From contig CALADH010000023.1 in the NCBI GenBank assembly GCA_937890745.1, positions 1 to 64,000 on the forward strand: a DNA stretch of 64,000 nucleotides. The letters run 5' to 3'. The notes beneath the pieces were generated by a model that searched no databases, was not told the DNA's origin, and saw nothing but the letters and a program-made list of their open reading frames with translations. The position numbers were made by a program, and so were the translations under genes. Shown here piece by piece: positions 1-8,800 of this stretch. Positions within the stretch are counted from its first letter, which is position 1, and the number at the start of each line of letters is the position of its first letter. The stretch is from Scybalocola_A sp900557175 (GTDB lineage: Bacteria; Bacillota; Clostridia; Lachnospirales; Lachnospiraceae).

Positions 1-661
1 CCCAGCCGATATAACCGTCGGAGGAAGCAACCATTGTCCATTCATCATAAGAATCATCGAGAACATATAACTGCTCACCGGCCTTTGCCTCTCTGAAAAT
101 TTCAGCTTTAATACCGCCGCGGTATCTTAAATAAGTATCTTTGGCGATTGTCACCATCTTGCATTCATCCCATTTTGTGCGGATCACAAGACGGTTCGGC
201 GCCGTATACTGTCCAATTTCCATCTGTGTAAACATTTTTAAGAAATCCACAGCCATATAAAGCTCGCCATCCATCGTTTTTAACGGCGTATAATCAAGAT
301 TTGCCGTTTCTGCGCCCAAATAATACAGATTTTCATCCGGTTTCACTTTAACTGTAAAATCATGTCCCGTATAAATCAGTACAGATTCATTACTGTCCCA
401 ATAAAAACGGCTGTTAATACCGGATATAATGCCTGAAAGGCTTAAATAAACGCGCCCGTCCTGCTCAAGCCCCTTATAGTCTTTGATTTCATTGTTGAAT
501 GTTACTGTATACTGATTGCCTGAAATTCCATAAGTTGCTTCATAGTCTAAAGGTTCTTCACTCTCGGCGTTTCTGTGCATAATAAAACCGCTAAGCGCCA
601 CGGCGCCCATGACGACGATTAAAAGTATTGACAGAACCACCCCTACTATCTTACGTTTCAT
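1..661 (-). CDS. Exported protein with copper-amine-oxidase-N-like and SH3-like domains, C-terminus beyond window
   Basis: The gene is not closed: it runs off the left edge of the window, so only the first 220 codons are seen. The start is an ATG at 659-661 preceded by an AGGAGAG ribosome binding site. Residues 1-30 form a signal anchor (MKRKIVGVV, then a hydrophobic stretch). Residues about 40-155 resemble the copper amine oxidase N-like fold of Firmicute cell-surface proteins, and from about 160 there is an SH3-like segment (YLRYRGGIKAEIF, then LYVLDDSYDEWTMV, then SDGYIGW). In Clostridia this arrangement is often followed by a GH18 spore-cortex or peptidoglycan hydrolase domain. That domain would lie outside the window, so the enzyme identity is inference. 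Confidence 0.7.
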   Translation of the reverse strand, partial: MKRKIVGVVLSILLIVVMGAVALSGFIMHRNAESEEPLDYEATYGISGNQYTVTFNNEIKDYKGLEQDGRVYLSLSGIISGINSRFYWDSNESVLIYTGHDFTVKVKPDENLYYLGAETANLDYTPLKTMDGELYMAVDFLKMFTQMEIGQYTAPNRLVIRTKWDECKMVTIAKDTYLRYRGGIKAEIFREAKAGEQLYVLDDSYDEWTMVASSDGYIGW

Positions 662-727
662 AAACTCTCCTTTGCTTTTAGCATCATTATTAATCTGCAC
701 TGCTAAAGACAGTGCTATACAGAGTAG

Positions 728-756
728 ATTATACACCAAGACGGAAAAATAGGCAA
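728..756 (-). promoter_or_regulatory. Promoter for the truncated exported protein gene
   Basis: Reading the minus strand, TTGCCT (751-756) and TATAAT (728-733) are separated by exactly 17 bp, about 70 bp upstream of the start at 661. It fits a housekeeping sigma-A promoter. Confidence 0.65.
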
Positions 757-803
757 ATGATTATTCATGTTTTCTTTGCCGCCGCATATAATAACAATAA
801 CTC

Positions 804-832
804 TTTACAGTATGTGCACTTTTATGTATACT
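804..832 (+). promoter_or_regulatory. Promoter for mecA
   Basis: TTTACA at 804-809 and TATACT at 827-832 with a 17-bp spacer, facing mecA. The start codon at 953 implies a leader of about 110 nt with no further structure that I recognise. Confidence 0.65.
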
Positions 833-952
833 ATATTATAACGTAGCGACAGATAATATTCTGACACTGCGCTGCCGGATTGCTCCGCCCCGTGCGCCTG
901 CAGTCCGCGAAAGATTCAGTACAAACAAAATTTCAGATAAAGGGGTGATTCT

Positions 953-1729
953 ATGAAGCTTGAAAGACTCAGCGAAAATCAGATTCGCTGTACACTAAAT
1001 AAAAATGACCTCACCGACAGACATCTTAAACTAAGCGAGCTTGCTTATGGCAGCGAAAAAGCCAAGGCATTATTCCATGAAATGATGACTCAGGCTTCTG
1101 AAGAACTCGGATTCGAAGCTGACGATATACCGCTTGTCATTGAAGCTATCCCGGTCTCATTAGACTGCATCATTTTAATAGTCACAAAGGTTGAAGATCC
1201 TGAGGAGCTTGATACCCGCTTTTCCCGCTTCTCATCAGCGCTCACTCAGACAGCTGACGATGAAGATTCGGATGAGAACGAGGATGATTCATCATATGAG
1301 GGTGCGGATGAAGTGCTTAATATTTTCAACAAAATTAAAGAAGATGTGATGAAAGCAATCCGTGAAAGTGATCCGGCAGACACGGTCTCCGGTGATAAGC
1401 AGCCGTCCGGGCAGATTGATGCATCCAAAAATATTGAGCTTACAAAACTTTTTACATTTGAAAGCTTAAATGATGTCACTGACCTTGCCAAAGTTCTCCG
1501 CGGCCAATATAAAGGTATAAGCAGCCTTTATAAAAATCCGGCAAACGGCATTTACTATTTAGTAATGAATAATAAGCGGCTCTCTCCGGAAAGCTTTAAC
1601 CGCATCTGCAATATTGCAACAGAATACGGACGCAGCGAAAAGTATACCGAGACGATGTCTGCTTACTTCGGCGAGCATTACGAGTGCCTTATCAAAAATA
1701 AAGCGCTTCATGTCCTTGCTGATCTTTAA
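953..1729 (+). CDS. mecA: Adaptor protein MecA
   Basis: 258 residues, matching the MecA family in length and layout. The N-terminal domain (about 1-85, MKLERLSENQIRCTLNKNDL) is the substrate-binding part. An acidic linker (about 100-115, rich in D and E) follows, and the C-terminal domain (about 165-258) is the part that in this family docks on ClpC. MecA delivers unfolded or regulatory proteins to the ClpCP protease in the cytoplasm. The gene stands alone behind its own promoter, with an AAGGGGTGAT ribosome binding site, and shares a bidirectional terminator with the convergent gene that follows. The client proteins in this organism cannot be read from the sequence. Confidence 0.9.
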   Translation: MKLERLSENQIRCTLNKNDLTDRHLKLSELAYGSEKAKALFHEMMTQASEELGFEADDIPLVIEAIPVSLDCIILIVTKVEDPEELDTRFSRFSSALTQTADDEDSDENEDDSSYEGADEVLNIFNKIKEDVMKAIRESDPADTVSGDKQPSGQIDASKNIELTKLFTFESLNDVTDLAKVLRGQYKGISSLYKNPANGIYYLVMNNKRLSPESFNRICNIATEYGRSEKYTETMSAYFGEHYECLIKNKALHVLADL

Positions 1730-1737
1730 AAACATGT

Positions 1738-1779
1738 AAAAAGCCTGTTCACACACTTTAAATGCGAACAGGCTTTTTT
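1738..1779. terminator. Bidirectional terminator between mecA and the DUF1858 gene
   Basis: AAAAAGCCTGTTC at 1738-1750 pairs with GAACAGGCTTTTT at 1766-1778, with a 15-nt loop. A and T runs on both sides let it serve both convergent genes. Confidence 0.85.
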
Positions 1780-1785
1780 ATAGCA

Positions 1786-1995
1786 TTAATTATTACCGGC
1801 TAAAAAATCATTAATCTTTCCAACCAGCGTATCAGCGTCAATGCCGTGAACCATTGCAGCTTCCTCAATTGTCTCCATCTGTGATGAAGGGCATCCGAGG
1901 CAGTGCATACCGATACCTAATAAAATCGGAGCCACACCGGCATCAATTTTTAATAAATCACCAATCATTGTATCTTTTGTCACCTGCTGTGCCAT
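1786..1995 (-). CDS. DUF1858 small redox-disulfide protein
   Basis: 69 residues covering a complete DUF1858 domain, the family also described as the hybrid-cluster-protein-associated redox disulfide domain. The pattern is VTKDTMIGDLLKI, then a CLGCP motif (C-x2-C, near residue 35) in GIGMHCLGCPSSQ. The cysteine pair suggests a redox or metal-thiolate role, but the molecular function is unknown. An AAGGAGG ribosome binding site precedes the ATG at 1995. The gene is divergent from the ferredoxin gene, so both small redox proteins share one intergenic region. No hybrid cluster protein gene is present nearby. Confidence 0.85.
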   Translation of the reverse strand: MAQQVTKDTMIGDLLKIDAGVAPILLGIGMHCLGCPSSQMETIEEAAMVHGIDADTLVGKINDFLAGNN

Positions 1996-2081
1996 TGTCT
2001 ATTCCTCCTTAATACTTTATACTCTCTGACCGCCAAAATACATCCGGCAGCCTTAAGTTTCATTATTTCCAGTCAAGGTGT

Positions 2082-2110
2082 ATTATAATACATAAATCTT
2101 TCTTTTGCAA
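2082..2110 (-). promoter_or_regulatory. Promoter for the DUF1858 gene
   Basis: Minus-strand TTGCAA (2105-2110) and TATAAT (2082-2087) are spaced 17 bp apart, about 90 bp upstream of the start codon. Confidence 0.65.
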
Positions 2111-2166
2111 CTGTATACATATTAAACTAACGTCCGTTAAAATATTTTTTGTTTTTAAATTTATAC

Positions 2167-2195
2167 TTGTCTAAAATTGTCTTTTGTATTACAAT
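2167..2195 (+). promoter_or_regulatory. Promoter for the ferredoxin gene
   Basis: TTGTCT (2167-2172) and TACAAT (2190-2195), 17-bp spacer, 45 bp before the ATG at 2241, whose ribosome binding site is AAGGAGGTAAGTACA. Confidence 0.65.
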
Positions 2196-2240
2196 AGGAA
2201 ATGTATTCACAAAGTTTGATTTTTTAAGGAGGTAAGTACA

Positions 2241-2411
2241 ATGGCATATGTAATTTCTAACGATTGTATCTGCTGTGGTTCTTGTGAGGGCGAGTGTCCA
2301 GTTGGCGCTATCAGCGAAGGCGATGGAAAATTCGAAATCAACGCTGATGAGTGTGTAGATTGCGGTACATGCGCAGGCGCATGCCCAACAGGTGCTATTT
2401 CTCAGGAATAA
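2241..2411 (+). CDS. 2[4Fe-4S] ferredoxin
   Basis: A complete 56-residue clostridial-type ferredoxin. It has two CxxCxxCxxxCP clusters: CCGSCEGECP around residues 9-20 and CVDCGTCAGACP around 38-49, each ligating one 4Fe-4S cluster. MAYVISNDC is the usual N-terminus of the family. It is a small cytoplasmic one-electron carrier serving enzymes such as pyruvate:ferredoxin oxidoreductase and hydrogenase. It has a near-perfect ribosome binding site and its own promoter and terminator, so it forms a single-gene transcription unit. Codon choice is unusually uniform (GGT/GGC, GCT), as expected for a highly expressed gene. Confidence 0.95.
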   Translation: MAYVISNDCICCGSCEGECPVGAISEGDGKFEINADECVDCGTCAGACPTGAISQE

Positions 2412-2428
2412 TCCAATCAGTAAATATT

Positions 2429-2459
2429 AAGCCCATCTCATACCGAGATGGGCTTTTTA
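2429..2459 (+). terminator. Ferredoxin terminator
   Basis: AGCCCATCTC at 2430-2439 pairs with GAGATGGGCT at 2445-2454 and is followed by a T run. It lies 18 bp after the ferredoxin stop codon. Confidence 0.9.
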
Positions 2460-2487
2460 CATTGACCTCAAAATACCGCACTTTCTT

Positions 2488-3264
2488 TTAAATCCGGTTC
2501 TTTTTAAATAAGCCCCGGCGGTTTTCCTTTCTTCCTATACCGGCGGCTGCAGCCTCTTTTCTGCCCCTCTGGCGGCTGCGCATCATTTCATCGAGATTTC
2601 TGAAGCGCTCCTCCTCTCTCTCCTCCTGTATACGAAACAAATCATCCATTTCTCCGATAACTCTGTCAGAAATTTTGTCAATAAGGCTCTCAGCAAAAGC
2701 CTCGTTGTTTTTTCTTAGCGCCTGAAGCATAATACCGTCCATCATATATTTAAAATGCTGCATTTTTTCCTCAGCTGTCAAAAGTTCGCCGCCGGAAGAT
2801 ATCCCTTTTGCAGGGACACAGGATTTTGACGGCACTGTATCATTCTCAGAAGCACTGTCATCATGGGGCGCGCTGTTTTCCTCAGTCATTTTATTTCCAT
2901 CAGTTATTCTATCCTCATGCCAGACATCATCCATGTGCCCGTCGTCCTCACTGTTTCCTTTCTCCGCCTTATGTATATGCGGCGCATCATTTTTTCGCAC
3001 AGATGAAAGCGGGATAATATTATCGGCAGGCATTTCACCGGAAATTGCAGAAAGCACCATCTTAATTGCTTTAAGCTGGAATCCTTTATTCTTTAAATCT
3101 CTGACTGCGCTGAAAATTTTAACTTCCCTGTCCGTGTAGTAGCGATGTCCCATCTCATTTCTCGGAATGTCCATTCCAAGTTCTTCCTCCCAGTATCTTA
3201 AAACGTGAGGCTCCACGTCGATCATCTTTGCGGCATCCGATATAATATATCTCGTTTCACTCAT
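2488..3264 (-). CDS. MerR-family transcriptional regulator with coiled-coil tail
   Basis: 258 residues from the ATG at 3264, which follows GGAGGATTTTGT. A longer reading frame extends upstream to 3582 but would overlap the next gene and has no ribosome binding site, so it is rejected. Residues 1-75 are a MerR winged helix (YIISDAAKMIDVEPHVLRYWEEEL, then RYYTDREV and the hinge QLKAIKMVL). A low-complexity D/E/S linker follows, then a charged coiled coil (about 170-240, EEREEERFRNLDEMM) and a basic tail. There is no ligand-binding cysteine signature of the metal-sensing members. The effector and targets are unknown. Confidence 0.8.
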   Translation of the reverse strand: MSETRYIISDAAKMIDVEPHVLRYWEEELGMDIPRNEMGHRYYTDREVKIFSAVRDLKNKGFQLKAIKMVLSAISGEMPADNIIPLSSVRKNDAPHIHKAEKGNSEDDGHMDDVWHEDRITDGNKMTEENSAPHDDSASENDTVPSKSCVPAKGISSGGELLTAEEKMQHFKYMMDGIMLQALRKNNEAFAESLIDKISDRVIGEMDDLFRIQEEREEERFRNLDEMMRSRQRGRKEAAAAGIGRKENRRGLFKKNRI

Positions 3265-3408
3265 ACAAAATCCTCCACTCATATACGGGCATCTATGATC
3301 CATATACTGCAAAAGGCTCATCGTCAGCCTTCCCTGCGCCCTTTGCCTATCATTATATATCATTGGCACAAAATCCGCCCTTACAGCCTTGCGACAAAAA
3401 ACGGGCGC

Positions 3409-3442
3409 AAAAAACAGCAGTGCCGTCTTCGCGACACTGCTG
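3409..3442 (-). terminator. Terminator of the two-component operon
   Basis: On the minus strand CAGCAGTG (3442-3435) pairs with CACTGCTG (3422-3415), followed by six U residues (A run at 3409-3414). It ends the gene whose stop codon is at 3497. Confidence 0.8.
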
Positions 3443-3496
3443 CTGTCAAATCTTATCCGATACTGTATGTGTTTATTGTACGGTGACGATAAATTA

Positions 3497-5668
3497 TCAG
3501 TCTGCCGCATCAAGAAGAATACCGGCTTTAAATACATCACCCTCAACACTGACAATAAACTTGCCGCCCTCTGCTCTGACAATCTTCTTTGCCATCAAAA
3601 GGCCGCTGCCCATCTCTCCGGTCACTTTGCCGACAAGTTCATCACTGATTGTATTCTTCATCATATAGACCATCTTGCCCTTATGAATATACATCTCAAT
3701 GTAAACTCTTGAGCCATTTTTTGCATATTTTTCAATATTATCAAAGAGAATCGATAATACCTTAATGGCATTACTCTTGTCAATATCAAGATAAACCGGC
3801 TTTTCCGGTGCACGGAGCGTCACACCGATAGCCTTTTCTTTAAGCTTAATTCTGAACATCTTACGGACGTCCTTATTCAGCTGTATAAAATCAAGAAGTG
3901 TATCCTCAAGCGGAGCTTCATTTTTTTGAACTCCGGATACCGCGCCTGCTGTGCCCACACCAGCTGCGACTGCACCTGCTGCCGCTGCCGTCTCTGCCGT
4001 GTGCTTTGAGGCCTGCAGCTCATCAAGTACCTTATTCATATCCGGCAGAAGTACTGTCTCCTCACTGGCCGCATCCACACTGCCCGGTGTCAGTCTTGTC
4101 ACACGTCCCGAAGATGCCGGCTTTTCAGAAAGCGCTGCTTCTCTGTTAATCTGCTCTGTCTCCTCTGCTGAAAGAAGTACTGTCTTTTCTGCAGATGGCA
4201 TCATCACATTCTCCTGCGTATTGCCTGACGGCACTTCCTCCGGTGCAATCACGCCGGCACCCATACCTCTGACAGCTTTTCCGAAATCAATACCTTCCCA
4301 GTCTTCAGGATTAATATCATCATCCTGTTCCAAAACCGGAACAGGTTCTTCAACAGCCTCAGCCGGCTCTCCATCGTCAGCCGCATCATATTCATCGGAT
4401 GCCGTGCCTCCGAAAAGACAGCTTATAAATACAATCAGCTCAATAATAAAGATGACCGGTGCCACGATAAAGATCACAGGCACACCCTTCACTGTAAAAT
4501 CTCTCAGATACATCAGTCCGAGTACAAGGCCGCCGTTTAAGGCAACAAGGAAAAGGAAAATGATAATCCACTTCACTGCCTTTGGCAAATGGTTCAACCC
4601 GCGGTTGATCCTGCTGCCGATCATATAAAGAAGTGAGTTGTCTACAAATACGCCTGATTTAATACGGCGCACAAGGCTGAAATAGCTTCTTATTAAAACA
4701 ACATAGACAAGCACACCGCCGGCAATTACCAAATATCTTGTATTCGCGCCTAAAATCTGCGCTTTGCGCGCATACCATGTCCCGAAAACAAGGCCGCCGA
4801 TCACTGCAATGCTTAAAATTGCCGCAATCTCCGTAAATATCTTATCAAACCATGAAAGCTTCACACCGGCATACCCTTTCACCATACCGGTTGACATAAT
4901 ACAGTAGATTAAAAGGGCAATGAACACAACAAGTGCCGCGATACCGGCAATTTTAGCAATGTCAAAATACTTTGCCAGCTCCTGATAATCCATATATGTC
5001 TCATAAAAGCTATCCTGCTGTGTCAGATTATTATCAACAGCTGTATAGATGATGTAGGAATTTGTCATACTCTCCATTGTCATCTTCCAGCCTGTTTGAT
5101 TCAGGCTTTCTGACGGCACGCTGCCAATCAGCGCCGTAAAACCTTCATTCGTACTCAGCTTCACATAATGCTTGCTCGATTCAATTCTCGTCTTTGCATC
5201 ATCACCGGATGTAAACAGATTCTGAGCATCCTGATTCTGAACAATAAATGAGAAGTTCTTTACGCCGCCCATCGTACTGTCAACAAGTGTCGCCAGTGTC
5301 GCGGCATCTGAGGCAAGCGCCGGATCCTGCTCAACAGCCTGCGTCAGCTTCAGCACATTGGCAATCGCCTTATCATACTCCTGCGAAAATGCCTTGCTGC
5401 TGAAATAATTCGCCTCGCCGCTCTCTGCCCGCTGATCCATATAGCGCAGACAGATAAAACCTGAAAGGCCGACAACCGCAGCTGCCACAAAAAGCAAAAT
5501 ACGCATGATTATCTTAAGCGGCATACATCGTGTCGCACGGAAACCGCCGTCGTCATCGTCGTCTATGTTATCCGGATACTGATTTCTGCTCGTCTTTCCT
5601 GCGGATATGGGCTCGATTTCCTCGACCTCAACATCGTCCCAAAAATCCCGTTTTTTCTTTTTAGCCAT
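3497..5668 (-). CDS. Degenerate sensor-kinase-like membrane protein (no phosphoacceptor domain)
   Basis: 723 residues. An acidic N-terminus (1-45) is followed by TM1 (about 53-74), an extracytoplasmic sensor region (75-235), then five more membrane segments (about 238-258, 278-297, 312-333, 365-388, 394-418). A 170-residue acidic, Ala/Glu/Thr-rich linker follows (420-590), then a C-terminal module (590-723). The N-terminal half matches the histidine kinase two genes upstream in distinctive stretches (RCMPLKI with RCIPLKV; YFSSKAFSQEY with YFSSTSFVSEY; FDKIFTEIAA with YDKIYTEIAA). The C-terminal part retains an N-box-like FDNIEKYA and a G2-like GSGLLMAKKIVRAEGGKF, but there is no HisKA helix or phosphoacceptor histidine. 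It is the last gene of the operon and is probably an accessory or pseudokinase sensor. Confidence 0.75.
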   Translation of the reverse strand: MAKKKKRDFWDDVEVEEIEPISAGKTSRNQYPDNIDDDDDGGFRATRCMPLKIIMRILLFVAAAVVGLSGFICLRYMDQRAESGEANYFSSKAFSQEYDKAIANVLKLTQAVEQDPALASDAATLATLVDSTMGGVKNFSFIVQNQDAQNLFTSGDDAKTRIESSKHYVKLSTNEGFTALIGSVPSESLNQTGWKMTMESMTNSYIIYTAVDNNLTQQDSFYETYMDYQELAKYFDIAKIAGIAALVVFIALLIYCIMSTGMVKGYAGVKLSWFDKIFTEIAAILSIAVIGGLVFGTWYARKAQILGANTRYLVIAGGVLVYVVLIRSYFSLVRRIKSGVFVDNSLLYMIGSRINRGLNHLPKAVKWIIIFLFLVALNGGLVLGLMYLRDFTVKGVPVIFIVAPVIFIIELIVFISCLFGGTASDEYDAADDGEPAEAVEEPVPVLEQDDDINPEDWEGIDFGKAVRGMGAGVIAPEEVPSGNTQENVMMPSAEKTVLLSAEETEQINREAALSEKPASSGRVTRLTPGSVDAASEETVLLPDMNKVLDELQASKHTAETAAAAGAVAAGVGTAGAVSGVQKNEAPLEDTLLDFIQLNKDVRKMFRIKLKEKAIGVTLRAPEKPVYLDIDKSNAIKVLSILFDNIEKYAKNGSRVYIEMYIHKGKMVYMMKNTISDELVGKVTGEMGSGLLMAKKIVRAEGGKFIVSVEGDVFKAGILLDAAD

Positions 5669-5742
5669 AACATTTCTCCTTTTGATATTTTAACAATTCT
5701 TCATGTCATATACAGCTATTTTACACCAAAATAATGACGCTT

Positions 5743-6672
5743 TCAAGACTGGATTAGCCACTTCACTAAATCTTCATAGACTGTTTTTTTATCTGTCTCA
5801 TTGAGAATTTCATGTCTGTCGCCCTCATAAAGCTTCATACTGACATTTTTAAGACCGGCCGCTTTAAATTTTTCAAAAACACCTCTGACGCCTTTCCCGA
5901 AGCCGCCCACCGGATCATCTCCGCCGGATACAATAAGCAGCGGCAGATCTTCTCTGACCTTTCTTATATTATCAACTTTTCCGATTTCTGAAACAGCGCC
6001 GAACAGGTCTTTATAGGCACTTAATGTAAATAGAAACGTACACCGCTCGTCGGCACTGTAAGCATCCACGATAGCCTTATCCTTTGTCAGCCAGTCATAT
6101 GGCGTGCGCGCCGGTGCAAAACGCTTATTATAACTGCCAAAAGCCATATTGTTAATAAAAGTGCTGCGGTATTTCCACCCCTTAAACAGGGCGATCACCC
6201 TTGTCAGCGCCCCGCCGATGCCCGCAAGAAGCGGCGGCTGGTTGCCTGTGCCCATAATAATCGCACCACTGATTTCATTGCTGTATTTCATAATAAAAAG
6301 TCTTGTAATAAAAGAGCCCATACTGTGACCGAGAATAAAATACGGCTTTCCGGCAAATTCTCTTTCCATATGCTTTTTCAGCCTGTAATTGTCCTCGACA
6401 ACAAAACCCATACCATTCTTTTTGGCAAAATATCCGTACTCCTCGCTGCTATTGACAGATCCGCCATGTCCCAGATGATCTTCACCGGCAACAACAAACC
6501 CCTTGCTGCACATAAATGCCGCAAAATCATCATATCTTTCGATAAACTCCACCATACCGTGAACAATCTGTAAAACGCCTTTAATTTCGTTCTCTCCGTC
6601 CGGACGCCACATAATTCCATGAATTTTGTGAATACCGTCAGACGAGCTGAAATGAAAATGTTTTTTTATCAC
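5743..6672 (-). CDS. Alpha/beta hydrolase, lysophospholipase / monoacylglycerol lipase type
   Basis: 309 residues, a full-length serine hydrolase of the Hydrolase_4 (S33-like) group. Visible elements are an oxyanion segment IVHGMVE near residue 38, the nucleophile elbow GHSMGSF (serine near 116), the acid in VSGGDDPVG (near 251) and the catalytic histidine in GDRHEIL (near 288). There is no signal peptide, so it is probably cytoplasmic. The start is GTG at 6672 with GGGAGGG eight bases upstream. It lies between the kinase gene (42 bp away) and the kinase-like gene (74 bp), so it is probably co-transcribed with the two-component system. The substrate, perhaps a lipid ester, is inferred from the family only. 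Confidence 0.8.
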   Translation of the reverse strand: MIKKHFHFSSSDGIHKIHGIMWRPDGENEIKGVLQIVHGMVEFIERYDDFAAFMCSKGFVVAGEDHLGHGGSVNSSEEYGYFAKKNGMGFVVEDNYRLKKHMEREFAGKPYFILGHSMGSFITRLFIMKYSNEISGAIIMGTGNQPPLLAGIGGALTRVIALFKGWKYRSTFINNMAFGSYNKRFAPARTPYDWLTKDKAIVDAYSADERCTFLFTLSAYKDLFGAVSEIGKVDNIRKVREDLPLLIVSGGDDPVGGFGKGVRGVFEKFKAAGLKNVSMKLYEGDRHEILNETDKKTVYEDLVKWLIQS

Positions 6673-6714
6673 TTTTGCACCCTCCCTCGCAATTTTATCT
6701 TTAATTATTATCTT

Positions 6715-8787
6715 CTAATTCCCGTCTTTTGTCAAATCAAGGGTAATCATTGCCTTAAACAAATCGCCGTCAAGATAAATATCAAACTTTCCGCCGTGAA
6801 GCTCGACGAGGCTTCTTGCAATGGAAAGTCCGAGACCACTGCCCTCTGTTGTTCTCGACGAATCACCGCGGACAAAACGCTGCATTAAATCATCACCGCT
6901 GATATTTAACGGCGCCTTTGAAATATTTTTCATGACAAAACACGCCTTGTCAATGCCGCTGTACATATCCACATAAACACGGGAATGCTCAATGGAATAT
7001 TTAAACGCATTATTAAACAAATTATCAAGGACGCGGTAGAGCCGTCTTCCGTCAGCCATAATCATCATTGCATCCTCCTCGGAATTGAAAATAATCTGAA
7101 GGTCTTTCGTCTCATACTTCTCCTGATACGTCCCCACAACTTGGGCGACAAGCTCAACAAAGTTAATGCAATTTTTCTCGAGAACAATATTTCCCGAAGA
7201 TGCTCTTGAAGCTTCAACTAAATCCTCCGTCAAGTCTTTAAGACGCTTCGATTTTTGGTCGAGCACCTCGATATATTCTTTCATTGGCTGCTCCGTAATA
7301 TTTTCACGTTTCAGCAAGTCCACATAATTGATAATTGACGTCAGCGGTGTTTTAATATCGTGGGACACATTCGTAATCAGGTCGGCTTTCATGCGCTCGC
7401 TTTTCGTACGCTCATCCACAGCTGCATTAAGACCGCCGCCAATATTATTGATATCCTCGGCAAATCCTTTTAAAATGCCTTTCATGTGCGTCGTATCAAT
7501 CTTATACTCAAGATTTCCCTCAGCAATTGTCTGAGCGCCCTTTTTGATAGCCTCCACCTGCAAAAGACGGCGGCCGATATAAACAAACTCATAAGCATAA
7601 ATAGCAAAAACGAGCGTCCACATTGCCATACTGTACGTATTGGCGGCAATGGCCATCAAAATCAAATCGCCCAGCCCCATTGAAAAAATAGCAATGACAT
7701 ACTTGCGGACAATATTATTTTTAATAATACCGTTTGTAATCACATCTGCAATGCCTCTGCCGATTTTATAAGTAATAGAACCCCGGATAATCGTCCCCGC
7801 TTTAAAGCGGCGGGCAAAGCTTAAAAGTCCCGCGATTAAAATTACATAGGCCGGTACAAAGAAAACAGCAAGGTTCGCCCCGACCGACACCGCATCATAC
7901 AAATCAATGCCCCCAAAGGATACAGCAACAAGAAATATCGGAATAACAAAGGTAATAAATGCCGCAATTTCCGTGTATATTTTATCATAAGCATTCAGAC
8001 ATACGCCCTCCTGCTTATGACCGTAGCCTGCCGATACCATCAGATAGGTAAAGCAAATAATGATGCATAAAAGGGATATACCGATACCGGCAATGCCCCA
8101 GCGTCCCGATTCCGACCATATTTTAAAATATCTGTAGCCGTCATAAAAATTATCGCCGGGCAAGAGATTTTCCGGCACATAGGTACATATATAACCGATT
8201 TTATTCGCATAGTCACTTTCTGCGCCCATATAAAAAGACGTATATTTTGTGAAATTTGAACTATAGACGATCTTCCCCTCAATTGTCTCAAAGTCTCCTG
8301 CAGCATCACCGTTGCCTGACGAATAAGCATTGGCAAAACGGACGGTTCTGATTGGGTTGACATCCTTAAAAATTTCAAGTCCGTTAAGGTCAACAATGTA
8401 ATAATACTTCTTTTCTTCATTAAAGAACTGATCATCGCTCCAGCCGGTACTGCTCTCCAAAAGCTTTCCCTGCCTGTCATAAACGGCAAATTTAAAATTC
8501 ACACGGTTATTGATAAAGGCTTCCAGCGGATAACCGCTGCCGTTTTCACCCATGATGTCCATTGCACTTAAAAGGTTGTCTATCGTTTTACCGTACTCAC
8601 TCACAAAACTGGTGCTTGAAAAATATTCAACGCCATTTTTTGCTATTCCCGATGTGCTTCCAAGTCCCGAAGTGACAAACATCATAAACAGGACGCCGCA
8701 GACAACAAGAGCGGCTGTAGCTATAGCCATCAATATATGGGCGGCAACCTTTAACGGTATACATCTTCGCACTCTTTTTGTTTCCAT
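6715..8787 (-). CDS. Membrane sensor histidine kinase
   Basis: 690 residues. TM1 is at about 13-38, the extracellular sensor region spans 40-230, and a multi-helix membrane block follows (about 231-252, 271-291, 300-324, 361-405). A HAMP-like segment (QTIAEGNLEYKI, about 419-430) leads into HisKA with phosphoacceptor H476 in NVSHDIKTPLTSI. The HATPase domain has an N-box (DNLFNNAFKYS, 588-598) and a G2 box (EGSGLGLSIARSL, 648-660). The G1 aspartate is replaced by an N-I-S-K sequence, as in several VanS-like kinases. The response regulator gene ends 13 bp upstream, so the pair is certainly co-transcribed. The stimulus is unknown. Confidence 0.9.
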   Translation of the reverse strand: METKRVRRCIPLKVAAHILMAIATAALVVCGVLFMMFVTSGLGSTSGIAKNGVEYFSSTSFVSEYGKTIDNLLSAMDIMGENGSGYPLEAFINNRVNFKFAVYDRQGKLLESSTGWSDDQFFNEEKKYYYIVDLNGLEIFKDVNPIRTVRFANAYSSGNGDAAGDFETIEGKIVYSSNFTKYTSFYMGAESDYANKIGYICTYVPENLLPGDNFYDGYRYFKIWSESGRWGIAGIGISLLCIIICFTYLMVSAGYGHKQEGVCLNAYDKIYTEIAAFITFVIPIFLVAVSFGGIDLYDAVSVGANLAVFFVPAYVILIAGLLSFARRFKAGTIIRGSITYKIGRGIADVITNGIIKNNIVRKYVIAIFSMGLGDLILMAIAANTYSMAMWTLVFAIYAYEFVYIGRRLLQVEAIKKGAQTIAEGNLEYKIDTTHMKGILKGFAEDINNIGGGLNAAVDERTKSERMKADLITNVSHDIKTPLTSIINYVDLLKRENITEQPMKEYIEVLDQKSKRLKDLTEDLVEASRASSGNIVLEKNCINFVELVAQVVGTYQEKYETKDLQIIFNSEEDAMMIMADGRRLYRVLDNLFNNAFKYSIEHSRVYVDMYSGIDKACFVMKNISKAPLNISGDDLMQRFVRGDSSRTTEGSGLGLSIARSLVELHGGKFDIYLDGDLFKAMITLDLTKDGN

Positions 8788-8800
8788 GAAATCATTCCTA

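Noticed and set aside
3265..3582. N-terminal extension of the MerR regulator frame by 106 residues
   Set aside because: No ribosome binding site, composition unlike the rest, and it overlaps the end of the next gene and its terminator; the ATG at 3264 has an ideal site.
3951..4628. 225-residue frame antisense to the kinase-like gene
   Set aside because: Shadow of a repetitive Ala/Glu/Thr coding region; serine/alanine-rich translation without a start signal.
8040..8489. 149-residue frame inside the histidine kinase gene
   Set aside because: Different frame of a clearly coding region, no start signal and no family resemblance.
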